From Monomorium pharaonis (Eukaryota > Arthropoda > Insecta > Hymenoptera > Formicidae), in the NCBI RefSeq assembly GCF_013373865.1, contig NC_050470.1, positions 14,334,873 through 14,398,872 on the forward strand: a stretch of DNA of 64,000 nt, read 5' to 3'. The first letter of the stretch is position 1; each line of letters starts with the position of its first letter. A program made the translations under genes and the position numbers. Positions 44,423 through 54,157 of the stretch are shown here, piece by piece. Below the pieces are notes generated by a model, which made no database searches, was not told the DNA's origin, and saw nothing but the letters and a program-made list of their open reading frames with translations.

Positions 44423-47326
44423 TCATGCTAACTCAGATGCCCGCAGAAATGAGCGAAGAAGGGTCTTGAAAGAGTCAAGCGAAGGAGCGGATACAATGTT
44501 TGTAGGGAGAGAGTGCCAAAAATATACCGGGGAGAGATGAAAGGAATTTCTGTAAGTGGTAGTTCTATGAAGAGGAATATGAAAAACATGAGACAAAGAA
44601 GTTGTGCGATCTGATTTTCTAACTGAAGGATCAGGAGGGGTAAATAGTTCACATAAGTAAGACGGAGCGTGCAAGTGGAGAATCCGATAAGTTGGACAGC
44701 CTAGAAAGTACAGTCTCCTGTTTTCAACCGAAAGCCACTCAAGACGATGTCTAAACAGCGTAATATGTTCATCTCGCTTAAGATTAAAAATGAATCTTAT
44801 ACAGCAGTTGACTAGTCGTTGCAGCTTAGTATTAAGTTCTTTACTCAATCCATGATAGACAAGGCAACAGTAATCAATATGTGGCTGGATCAAAGTATTG
44901 ACCAGTTTAATTCTGAGTTCGGTAGAGAGAGAGTTTCGGTTAAATTTTAATTTATACAGAGCATGGTGAACGTTCTTTGAAACTTGTATGATGTGTTTAT
45001 GCCATGACAGGTTAGACGTGAAAATAACGCCCAGATTTCTCACTTCACTCACAAAAAGCAAAGGCGTACAATCAACGATAATCGGAGGAAGAAAAGAAGT
45101 GTCGATGCAATTAACATGTTTTTGGCTGCCAAGGATAATGGCCTTAGACTTAGTAAGATTAAGTCTAAGACCATTGACAATAGTGTAATCAAATATGGCA
45201 TTCACATCCCTTGAGATCAATTCAAGACCACGAAGAATGTCTGCTGGAGGGCAGGACAAATAAATTTGCAGATCGTCGGCAAAGAGCATATGGCTGGTGA
45301 AAGACAGGACATTGCTAATATCATTAATGAAAAGCAAGAATAAAAGTGGTTCAAGCATTGAGCCTTGAGGAACACCAAGGGAAGTGTGAAGCCATTCAGA
45401 ACGATTTCCTTCATCATCAATTACAGCTTGAGAACGGCATGTTAAGTAAGAGTAAAACCAAGTGACCACAGAATCGGAGAAGCCAAGTTTTTTGAGCTTG
45501 ATAAGAAGATAAAGATGCGGGACAGTGTCGAACGCCTTACTGAAATCGAATAATACCATAATAGTAATAAGTCCACCATCTATCCCTGCCCTGACATCAT
45601 TACATATACGAAGAAGAGCAGATTGAGTGTTAAAGCCAGAACGATACGCAGACTGCCTAGGGTCAAGTATATTGTTTGAGTTTAGATAATTAACTATCTG
45701 ATCAGCGACAATCCTTTCAAGAGTTTTAGATAGTTCAGGCAAATTAGCAATCGGTCGCGTGTCAGACGGAGACAGAGGTTTACGAATTTTCGATAAAGGG
45801 CGTATTAGAGCATTCTTCCACTCAGAAGGAAATGAAGAGAGCTTTAGTGAATTATTAAAGAGATCGGTAAGCCAGGAAGATATACAAGGCCAAGCAATAC
45901 GTAAAATAAAAAAGGGGATACCATCAGCGCCGGAAGCATACGAGTGAAGGGGGTGAGCAGTTATAAGTTTATAGATAGAATTAGGTGTAACCAGAGAAAA
46001 TACAAACTCAGACTGACAAGGAGGACAGGTGATGCAGGAGATAGCTGATATAAAATCGGAAAAACACAAAGGTACGGCCGAGGAGACAAAGGTGTAATAA
46101 GAATTTAATTGAGACAAGGAAAAAAAGTGAAGAGGAGAGACCAAGGTGGATTTAACGAGACCAAGGCGAGCTAGCTCTCGCCATAATTTGGCAGGTTCAG
46201 TAATGTTATTTAAAGAACCGAGAAAAAACTCACTCTTAGCACGCTTGATATCAAGATTAAGCTGGTTCCTGAAGAGTCTGTACCTAAGAAAGCCAAGCAA
46301 GCTATTGGAACGTTTAGCCTGCTTAAATAACGTGTTGCGAACGCGAAGACGAGACTTAAGTTCTTCAGTAAGCCATCGCAAAGGTGGCCCCCTGGAGACA
46401 AAAGAACGGGTAGGCGCGAACACATCTAGTGCAGCACGTAAAGTACAGGAAAGTAAGGTACTAGATTCATGCACATAAGCTTCCCTAGACAAATTAGTAC
46501 GAGTACAATTGGCATTATTAACACTAATAGAAAGGAATTCACAAAACTCAGTGACATTGATGTTTTTAAAACATCGTCGAGTATAGGAACGTTCAGTATT
46601 AATAGGAGAAAAGAGTGACAGCGAAAGAGAGAGAAGATCATGACCAGCAATGAAAGAGCTGGATGATTTAGCAAAAGATAAAACCTTATCACTATCATCC
46701 ACTATCAGGACATCGAGACATGAGTTAGAAGTAGCAGTGTGATGAGTGGTATCTGATGGAATGATATACAGTGAGAGACTAAACATAAGTTGACGCAAAT
46801 AAGTCGCTTCGTACTGGTTAGATAACAGATTACAGTTAAGGTCACCGCCAATAATTATGTTTTTATAAAGGTGAGAGACGCTAGTTAACGACCCAACAAA
46901 ATCTTGAAGAAGGTTGCCCTTCGGTCTTCTGTAAATAGACGCGAACAGTATCGGTTCATTAAGCGGTAAGCGAATATCAATTATTAAGTATTCAGGGTCA
47001 TTTAATTGGCCACCCGATGACGCAGCAACGATGGTAGCTCGTAATGATTTGTGGAGGTAACAAGCAACACCTCCACCAATGTTTCCAACACGATCATTTC
47101 TAATTAAAAAATAGCCATCCAACGCAACAAGGTCATCTGAGACACCGGCATGGAGCCAAGTCTCAGAGACTGAGATAACATGATATGGGATGGTATTAAA
47201 GTGCAGTCTGATAAAGTCAATGTGTCCACGCAAGGAATTGGCATTAAATTGAGCTACACGGAAAGACGAGTTGAGAGTTGAATAACCACGCGCAACGGGA
47301 GACGAGGACGAAGCAAGATTAGCAGG
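44423..47326 (-). CDS. LINE B ORF2: endonuclease-reverse transcriptase
   Basis: Open from the codon after the ORF1 TGA (47326) to 44423, about 967 residues. The APE endonuclease starts at 'VAQFNANSLRGHIDFIRLHF', then 'VISVSETWLHAG', 'GGGVACYLHKSL', 'IIGGDLNCNLLS' and 'FIAGHDLLSL'. The RT has 'RPIANLPELSKTLERIV', 'TIMVLFDFSKAFDTVPH', 'LGVPQGSMLEPLLFLLFIND' and the catalytic 'MLFADDLQIYLS'. No Met occurs before or within the first ~150 residues of the endonuclease, so an independent AUG start would remove most of that domain. No internal stop or frameshift. Confidence 0.93.
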   Translation of the reverse strand, partial: PANLASSSSPVARGYSTLNSSFRVAQFNANSLRGHIDFIRLHFNTIPYHVISVSETWLHAGVSDDLVALDGYFLIRNDRVGNIGGGVACYLHKSLRATIVAASSGGQLNDPEYLIIDIRLPLNEPILFASIYRRPKGNLLQDFVGSLTSVSHLYKNIIIGGDLNCNLLSNQYEATYLRQLMFSLSLYIIPSDTTHHTATSNSCLDVLIVDDSDKVLSFAKSSSSFIAGHDLLSLSLSLFSPINTERSYTRRCFKNINVTEFCEFLSISVNNANCTRTNLSREAYVHESSTLLSCTLRAALDVFAPTRSFVSRGPPLRWLTEELKSRLRVRNTLFKQAKRSNSLLGFLRYRLFRNQLNLDIKRAKSEFFLGSLNNITEPAKLWRELARLGLVKSTLVSPLHFFSLSQLNSYYTFVSSAVPLCFSDFISAISCITCPPCQSEFVFSLVTPNSIYKLITAHPLHSYASGADGIPFFILRIAWPCISSWLTDLFNNSLKLSSFPSEWKNALIRPLSKIRKPLSPSDTRPIANLPELSKTLERIVADQIVNYLNSNNILDPRQSAYRSGFNTQSALLRICNDVRAGIDGGLITIMVLFDFSKAFDTVPHLYLLIKLKKLGFSDSVVTWFYSYLTCRSQAVIDDEGNRSEWLHTSLGVPQGSMLEPLLFLLFINDISNVLSFTSHMLFADDLQIYLSCPPADILRGLELISRDVNAIFDYTIVNGLRLNLTKSKAIILGSQKHVNCIDTSFLPPIIVDCTPLLFVSEVRNLGVIFTSNLSWHKHIIQVSKNVHHALYKLKFNRNSLSTELRIKLVNTLIQPHIDYCCLVYHGLSKELNTKLQRLVNCCIRFIFNLKRDEHITLFRHRLEWLSVENRRLYFLGCPTYRILHLHAPSYLCELFTPPDPSVRKSDRTTSLSHVFHIPLHRTTTYRNSFHLSPVYFWHSLPTNIVSAPSLDSFKTLLRSFLRASELA

Positions 47327-48095
47327 TCAAATGAGCCCACCAAGGTCACTCTCTGAGTTAATATAGATGATGGGTTTGCCATCAGAATGCCTGACGTGAA
47401 TACGACCATTCTTTACCCAGACATATGTATATGAATTAGCTTTGGCAACTTGCTTAGTCTTTTGAAGGAGCTCATAAATGTCCCTTGGTAGAAGCTCATT
47501 GACATGCACACTCCTGCTAGAATCATTACAGCAAATTTCCCTCTGAGTAAGCGTATCTCGTTCTCGCTTTTTAGCTATAACTAAGTCACGGACGGCACTT
47601 GAGGCTACAGTGATAATAAGAGATTTAGTGGATGAGATTGGCCCAGGTGGATCTCGGACAGCCCCGGATTGATTCCTGCGAGTAACAGATCTAACCTTAA
47701 GAATATGACAGGACAAATCAGGAATTCCCAAGGCCGTAAATATGTTTCGAGCGCACTCAGAAGGAGAAATAGGCATCGTAGCAGGAACCCCGGAAAGGAT
47801 AAGAGCATCTTCAGTAGGACTGCACGAGGCAGGAAGAGAAAGCTTACAATCGCCCTTAAAATCGCGGACTGCACTTTCGAGGGCAGCACATTGCTGTTCC
47901 AACGCATCTATGCGTTGACCATTTCGCTCAACACTGCACGCTAAACTATTTAGATGATTTAATTTGTCGTTGAGTACACTATTGGTGCGCCGCTGTTCTT
48001 CAGCAAAAGCTGAAAATCTCGCTTCAGATTGTTTTAATTGGTCAATTAATTGACGCAAAAGTCTGTTAGTCGCAGTATCGGCATTAATGTCCTCT
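47327..48095 (-). CDS. LINE B ORF1 (5'-truncated), FP/RRM-like
   Basis: Open from the (TC)n border to the TGA at 47327-47329, with no AUG near the start, so the N-terminus is lost. A Gln/Leu/Glu coiled coil ('RQLIDQLKQSEARFSAF') is followed by 'LSGVPATMPISPSECARNIF', an RRM-like 'KSLIITVASSAVRDLVIAKK', and a C-terminal 'HVNELLPRDIYELLQKTKQV...YTYVWVKNGRIHVR'. The last part resembles the FP25K-like C-terminal domain found in ORF1 of arthropod CR1-type elements. Likely RNA-binding. Confidence 0.8.
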
Positions 48096-48096
48096 C

Positions 48097-48134
<38 letters not shown>

Positions 48135-48201
48135 AGAGAGAGGGGGGAGAAAGAGAGAGAGAGAGAGAGGGGGGGGAGAAAGAGAGAGAGAGAGGGGGGG
48201 G

Positions 48202-48292
<91 letters not shown>
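48096..48292. repeat. (GA)n tract at the 5' junction of LINE B
   Basis: About 200 bp of GA with short G runs. Confidence 0.97.
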
Positions 48293-49606
48293 GTCGTACT
48301 AAAATGTGCGAAATACTTATCCGAAATACTTACTAATTACGATAGATTTTCAGTGATTTATTTAAAAAAAAACACGAGAATCTAATCGTTTTATATTTCA
48401 CAATCCATCATTTCTCTGAATCAAAAAAAAAAAATTTCAAGAAATGATATCATTTTCTGTCGTTCTCTCATTTCCTGTTAGTTAAGTATGTTTCATTGTT
48501 GCAGTATGAAAAAATATCTATGAAGACATCGTGTAAGAGAAAAAGATAACGATGAGAGAACTCGATGTGGCAAATATTATAATACACGTATAAAAAAACT
48601 CAATTTGAGAATCAATCGTGAATTTTAGGATAATTTTTTATCAATGTTTTCGTTATCAAAGATTTAACAGTACGATACAATTCGATAAGAAACAAAGTTA
48701 GAATTGTATGATACTGTAAATAAGATATTTAAGAAAAAGAAAGAATCTATCGTGAATGTACCAAAAATTTTAATTAATTTACTATATTCATAATTATGTC
48801 ATTTGTCATGAATGTGTGTAACGACGCGAGTCTTGGCGCGGTGCGGTGGGACGCGAGAGCGGCCATTGATGCGAGTCTAGACGCGGTGCGGTGGGACGTG
48901 GGAGCAGCGAAGCACAGAGCGGCGCGACTCTCCCTCTTCCCCCCGGCCGCCGGCGCCAATACTCGAGACAGTGGCAAGGCTGCCAGTTTTGATGCTCTGC
49001 CACCTAGTCGGTGTGACGCAAAGCTGTAGTGGTGGCAACCAAGGCTGCCAGTTTTGATGCTCTGCCACCTAGTCGGTGTGACGCAAAGCTGTAGTGGTGG
49101 CAACACACACGGAAGAAGCCGTGTACATGTGAGCGCCGAGCAGCACACGTACACAGTTTCTTCCGTGTGTGTTGCCACCACTACAGCTTTGCGTCACACC
49201 GACTAGGTGGCAGAGCATCAAAACTGGCAGCCTTGGACAGTGGGCCGTGCTACGGCTCGAGCGGCTCGAGCTCTTCCTTCCGCGTGCTCTCATTCGCACA
49301 ATTAAAAAAATTAATATCTCGATTATTGGTGGACCAAACCCAAACAATATTGGGTATTTATGTTTGTCTCGATCCCTTCTACCTCTTTACAAGCATTGGC
49401 GTGGGTGCTTAGGGACACCCTGTATATTAGTAAAATTTTATATCATTGTTTAATTTTGTATAACATAAAATATGTACAAATATGAATAATATATGAATAA
49501 AGAGTTAAATAATAAGAAAATATTCAGGTATGCATACATTTGGGTAATAATGCATGTAAGCTTAAAAAGAATATGTAATTAAATGTTAAAATGTAATATT
49601 TGCCAA

Positions 49607-49989
49607 AGAGTGTTCTCCGCCTCGCCCGAGTCTTCTCGGGATACCGTGACCAATTCGGCAAAACCCTACCCGTTTTCCGAGAAACGAGATCACGCGCGCC
49701 GCGCACCACAACGGCCCGAAAACGATCACGCGCTCACCTCGAGACCCCGCCGCCACCGCGTCTCGTCAAGCTCGCCCGACCGCACAGCTGACGCCGCGAG
49801 CACGCGCGCACCGCCGCAAGGAATATCCCGCCGCGGTACACTGTAAATAATTGTAAATAGATGTACAGATACCTTTCGACACAAAATATACTTAATTATT
49901 ATTAGAACGTACGCTTTTCGCTGTTTCTGCGGCCTTTCCTGCCCTAGTTCCCGATAAACTTGCCCGCGCAGGGAAACACGGCTATTACA
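49607..49989 (+). repeat. 5' LTR remnant
   Basis: 383 bp matching the last 383 bp of the 3' LTR (55216-55598) with very few differences. It starts exactly at one of the internal AGAGTGTTCTCCGCCT repeat units. The first ~504 bp of the LTR are missing. Confidence 0.93.
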
Positions 49990-49992
49990 ATT

Positions 49993-50010
49993 TGGCGCCC
50001 GAACAGGGAC
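49993..50010 (+). promoter_or_regulatory. primer-binding site, tRNA-Lys type
   Basis: TGGCGCCCGAACAGGGAC, the known complement of the tRNA-Lys(UUU) 3' end, three bases after the LTR end. Confidence 0.9.
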
Positions 50011-50065
50011 CGATAGAAACGTACCGGGAAGCAGCGAAACCGTCGTACTACGCTCCTGCCACTCG

Positions 50066-51025
50066 ATGCCGAAGCAGTGGATATATAACGCGTCCAAAGA
50101 CGAATTAAAAGATATACTCGCGAAAACCGGCCTGGAAACACACGGAACGTTAGATGACCTACGTCGCCGATTAAGCCAATTCGTGACACTCCACCCCGAG
50201 AGATTCACCAATATGTCCGTCCCCCCGGGACCATCTTCGGACGTACCGCACGTCACGGTAATTCCCCCCGAAGAAGACCCCCCCGCGGAATCACAGGCAA
50301 AAGCCATGAATCAAATTCGAAAATGGGGATGCCACTTCGAGGGCAAGGACCCGATGTCATTCCTAGAGCGAGTAGAAGAATTAAAAACAGAGTACGGGTA
50401 CAGCGACCAGCAACTGCTACGAGGGCTCCCCGATTTATTGAAAGGGGAGGCCCTCCTGTGGTTCCGAAATAACCGCCAAAACTGGGAAAGGTGGGATGAA
50501 TTTATAACTGAATTCCGCGAATATTATTTGCCACGCCGCTACCTCACGCAGCTCCGTCGCGAAATCCAGGCGCGAATGCAAAAACCCGGGGAGAAATACC
50601 GTAAATACGCCACTGAAATATTAACAATGATGCGACGCGCGGGGGGGTATACGGTCGTCGACCAGCTGGACATATTGTACGAGAATATGGAGCCACGGTA
50701 TAAGCTATACGTGCGCCGCGACGGTATCGTCCGCGTAAATGAATTATTACGGCACGCGGAAGACTTCGAGGTACTAGACGAGCAATGCCGATCGCGGCAA
50801 GCGACACCGCGGAGCCCCGTGACCGCCGCCACCACATACGACAAAACCGAATGCTGCTGGCGCTGCAAGCAGCGGGGGCACACTCGGTTTGATTGCCGCC
50901 GTATACCGAAAAAATTCTGCTCGCAATGCGGCAGGGATGGCGTCTTTACGAGGGATTGCCACCCCCCGCCGGGAAACGCCGCCAGGGCCGAGAAAAGCGC
51001 GACCGCGCCCCGTCCCTCCGAATAG
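50066..51025 (+). CDS. gag: gag polyprotein
   Basis: 319 residues from an ATG. A SAP-like N-terminal motif ('ASKDELKDILAKTGLETHGT') precedes a retrotransposon gag core ('FEGKDPMSFLERVEELKTEY', 'LKGEALLWFRNN', 'FRRE-YYLPRRY'-like). Two zinc-knuckle-type motifs close the protein: 'CWRCKQRGHTRFDC' (CCHC) and 'CSQCGRDGVFTRDC', where Val stands at the His position, a variant I associate with this Gypsy lineage. It forms the virus-like particle and packages RNA. Intact to the TAG at 51023-51025. The last 133 nt overlap pol. Confidence 0.92.
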   Translation: MPKQWIYNASKDELKDILAKTGLETHGTLDDLRRRLSQFVTLHPERFTNMSVPPGPSSDVPHVTVIPPEEDPPAESQAKAMNQIRKWGCHFEGKDPMSFLERVEELKTEYGYSDQQLLRGLPDLLKGEALLWFRNNRQNWERWDEFITEFREYYLPRRYLTQLRREIQARMQKPGEKYRKYATEILTMMRRAGGYTVVDQLDILYENMEPRYKLYVRRDGIVRVNELLRHAEDFEVLDEQCRSRQATPRSPVTAATTYDKTECCWRCKQRGHTRFDCRRIPKKFCSQCGRDGVFTRDCHPPPGNAARAEKSATAPRPSE

Positions 51026-51936
51026 TCTATAAACCGCGGCCGCACCTACCGATTCGAATACGCGGTCGGGCTTTTCTCGCGTTACTGGACACCGGATCTG
51101 AGGCATCGTTCGTGAGCTCCCATACCGCCGCGCAACTACGAAACACCGGGCTGACAGCGAAAACCGCCGCCGGTCGAGTACACCTGGCGGACGGGTCGAG
51201 CACCGAGATTGTCGGGTACATGACCCTACCGATCGCAGTAAACGGTCGAGTGATCCTGCACGACCTCCAGATTATGCCTGGACTCGACGCCGAAGTTCTA
51301 ATCGGCGTCGACCTCTGGGCCCGCCTGCGCCAGGCGATTCCTCCGCCACCGATACGGCGCGCCGCCGCGGTCTCACCGAAGCTTCTCTCCGCGTCTAATT
51401 GCCGCGACCTTACGCCTACCGAAGAAGGGCAGCTGCGGGAGTTTTTGGATACCGAACTGCCATTGTTCGAGGACGTACACGGACCTACCGACCGCGTCCA
51501 GCATACGATACGCGTAAAAGATCATCCGCCAATAAAACAACGGTACCGACCACGCAACCCGGCTATGCAATCGATCATCGACGCCGAAGTAGAAGAAATG
51601 CTACGGGAAGGAGTTATAGAGCCCTCGCGTAGCCCCTGGAGCTCGCCTATCGTCATCGTGCGAAAGAAGGACGGAAAGCCGCGGTTCTGCGTGGACTTCC
51701 GCCGAGTGAACGAAGTAACCGAAGCCGACGCGTACCCGCTACCACAGATTTCCGCGACACTGGACAAATTGCGCGGGGCGCGATACCTAACAACGATAGA
51801 CCTAAAAAACGGGTACTGGCAGGTGCCGCTCGATCCCGCCAGTCGGCCGATCACTGCATTTACCGTGCCGGGAAAGGGACTCTTACAATTCCGGGTAATG
51901 CCGTTCGGGCTACACTCCGCTCCCGCGACATTTTAG
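50893..51936 (+). pseudogene. pol: pol, first segment: protease and start of RT (ends at an in-frame TAG)
   Basis: The -1 frame is open from 50893. The retropepsin active site is 'FLALLDTGSEASFVS', followed by 'GVDLWARL'. RT begins with 'LREGVIEPSRSPWSSPIVIV', 'GKPRFCVDFRRVNEVT' and 'YLTTIDLKNGYWQVPLD'. An amber codon at 51934-51936 interrupts RT just after 'MPFGLHSAPATF', where the family has a sense codon. The same frame continues immediately beyond. Confidence 0.9.
50971..50977 (+). promoter_or_regulatory. candidate -1 ribosomal frameshift site GGGAAAC
   Basis: The heptamer fits X-XXY-YYZ, with gag codons GGA AAC in register. It lies inside the 133-nt gag/pol overlap, and pol is exactly in the -1 frame. 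GC-rich sequence downstream could supply a stem or pseudoknot. Confidence 0.7.
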
Positions 51937-53250
51937 CGCTTGCTGGACGCGGTTCTGGGGCCCGAACTCGAGCCGCACGTATTTGTATACCTGGACGATA
52001 TTATAATCGTCAACGACTCATTTGCTGAACACCTACAGACGCTGCACGAGGTATTCCGGCGACTGCGCGAGGCCCGCCTCCGACTAAACCCCGCGAAATG
52101 CAAGTTTGGCGTAAATCGACTGACGTACCTCGGACACGTGGTTGACCGCGACGGGATACGAACCGATCCCGAGAAGACCGACGCGATCACTCGATGGGAA
52201 CCTCCGAAAACCGTCCGGCAAGTACGGCAATTTCTCGGAATCGCCTCGTGGTACCGGCGCTTCATCAAAGACTTCGCCACGATCGCCGCCCCGTTAACCG
52301 CATTGACACGTAAAAAGGCATCGTGGCAATGGGGAACCGAACAAGATACCGCCTTTAACGAATTAAAACGCACGTTGACCACCGCGCCGATATTAGCCTG
52401 TCCCGATTTTACCCGTCAGTTCGTATTGCAAACGGATGCGAGCGCGTCGGGTTTGGGCGCGGTCCTCACGCAGAACTTTCCCGAGGGAGAACGGGTGATC
52501 GCATACGCCAGCCGGACCCTCAACGCGGCTGAACGTAATTATAGTGCCACCGAGCTCGAGTGCCTCGCGGTCGTATGGGGCATAAGACGCATGCGCTGCT
52601 ACCTCGAAGGATACCACTTCAAGGTCGTTACAGACCACCAGTCACTACGCTGGCTGAGGACGCTCGACTCACCGGCTGGGCGACTCGGCCGATGGGCTTT
52701 CGAGCTCCAGCAATTCAGCTTCGAGGTACAGTATCGTAAGGGATCCCTAAACCGAGTAGCCGACGCGCTCTCCCGCCAGACCACCGTAAGCGCCATCGTC
52801 CTCCCAAAATGTCCGTGGTACCGGCGCATGTGGCAAACAGTCAAGCAAACACCCCAAGATGCACCCGACTTCCGGATCAAAGGGGGCCGGCTTCGGAGGC
52901 ATGTCCTGCACACGCTAGACTTCCGAGACACGCCCCCGGAGACGCAGTGGAAAGAGTGCGTACCGGCCGGGAAACGCGAGGAACTCCTACACCGATACCA
53001 CGACCAGCCGACCGCGGGGCACCTCGGCATCGCGAAAACTATTACCCGTATCGCGGAGTTTTACTATTGGCCCGGCATGTTCGGCGAGATCGCGCGTTAC
53101 GTACGTCGGTGCCCCGAGTGCCTCGCGCACAAACCTGCCCAGGTACGACCCGCAGGTTTCCTGCACCCCACTGCCGTCACCAGGCCATGGCAACAAGTAG
53201 CCATAGACCTGGTCGGACCCTTGCCACGTACTACGAGGGGACATACGTGA
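51937..53250 (+). pseudogene. pol: pol, second segment: RT active site, RNase H, integrase zinc domain
   Basis: Same frame as the first segment. It contains the catalytic 'VFVYLDDIIIV', the RT/RNase H linker, RNase H ('LQTDASASGLGAVL', 'YSATELECLAVVWG', 'VVTDHQSLRWL') and the integrase HHCC finger ('GHLGIAKTITR', 'CPECLAHK'). It reaches the first catalytic Asp of integrase ('AIDLVGPLP') and then an in-frame TGA at 53248-53250. Lesions are point stops only; no frameshift is needed. Confidence 0.9.
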
Positions 53251-54057
53251 ATCCTAACAATGCAGGATCGATTTACAAAATGGTTAGAAGCTCGCACACT
53301 GCGACGCGCGACCGCGAAAAACGTAGTAGAAAAACTTACGGGGGCAGTCATATTACAACACGGGTGTCCGGAAGAAATACTGTCGGACAACGGCACCCAG
53401 CTGCGGTCATCCCAACTCAAAGACCTACTTGCCGGAAACGGCATCCGTCACCGCCTTACGCCGGCCTATGCGCCCCACTGCAATCCCGTCGAGAGAACCA
53501 ACCGGGTCCTGAAAACAATGATCTCACAGTACGTCCGGCGAAATCACCGCGCTTGGGACGAGCATATTGGTGAACTCCAATTCGCATACAATACCGCAAA
53601 ACATGACGCCACCGGGTATACACCGGCGTATCTCATGTACGGGCGCGAGCTTAGGCGGCCGACCGAGCCCCCCACCGAAACCGAACGGCCACGTCCTCAC
53701 GCGCTGCAGAAACGACTCCGAGAAACACACGAATTCGTACGCATACAGAACGCGCGTGCCTTTCAGCGGCAGGAAAAATATTATAACTTGCGCCGCCGCA
53801 ATTGGCAACCAAAACTAGGGGAATGGGTATGGAAGCACGACCACCCCCTCTCAAAGCGCGCCGAGGCCTTCAATGCGAAATTAGCCCCAAAATTTATCGG
53901 ACCCTTAGAGGTCCGCCGCATTATCTCACCCGTAATTGTCGACCTACGCAGTAAAGGGGGAAAATGGTATCGACACACACACGTACAGGACCTGAAGGCC
54001 ACCGATTCCCATCGGCACTCCAGCGGTGGAGATGAAAACACGGACGACGAACGTTAA
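53251..54057 (+). pseudogene. pol: pol, third segment: integrase core and C-terminus
   Basis: Same frame again. 'MQDRFTKWLEARTLRRA', the second catalytic Asp in 'EILSDNGTQLRSSQL' and the Glu in 'NPVERTNRVLKTM' complete the D,D-35-E core. A C-terminal region with 'FIGPLEVRRIISPVIVDLRS' follows. It is open to the TAA at 54055-54057. No chromodomain recognised and no env-like ORF follows. Confidence 0.9.
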
Positions 54058-54079
54058 AGAATCCACCAAAACACAACAA

Positions 54080-54115
54080 ACGGGCCTCAGGAGGGGAGGG
54101 CAATTGTGAGGCACC
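54080..54115 (+). promoter_or_regulatory. internal polypurine tract
   Basis: CTCAGGAGGGGAGGGCAATTG just after pol. A second purine tract adjoins the 3' LTR, so this one may be an internal (central-type) tract or a relic of an older LTR border (TGTGAGGC follows). Confidence 0.4.
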
Positions 54116-54157
54116 AGCCAGAAATTCGAAAATCTCTGCCTCACTCGCGTTCCGACC

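Larger units (their letters stand above)
44183..48095 (-). mobile_element. LINE B, 5'-truncated CR1/L2-group non-LTR element
   Basis: Minus strand. It begins inside ORF1 at the (GA)n border (~48095) and ends with AATAAATATC followed by (TC)n at 44182-44140. ORF1 and ORF2 lie in one frame, separated by a TGA. A different family from LINE A, with higher GC. Confidence 0.9.
37846..49422. mobile_element. 11.6-kb TA-flanked element with ~1.1-kb inverted arms, carrying two LINEs
   Basis: TA|CAGGGTGTCCCTAAGCACC at the left and its complement |TA at the right (TA at 37844-37845 and 49423-49424). The arms are 37846 to about 39042 and about 48361 to 49422, nearly identical and therefore young. The unique interior without LINEs and (GA)n is only about 0.4 kb, so the ancestral unit was about 2.7 kb and non-autonomous. 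No transposase of its own. A diverged solo arm of the same family lies at 7955-8274. Confidence 0.88.
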
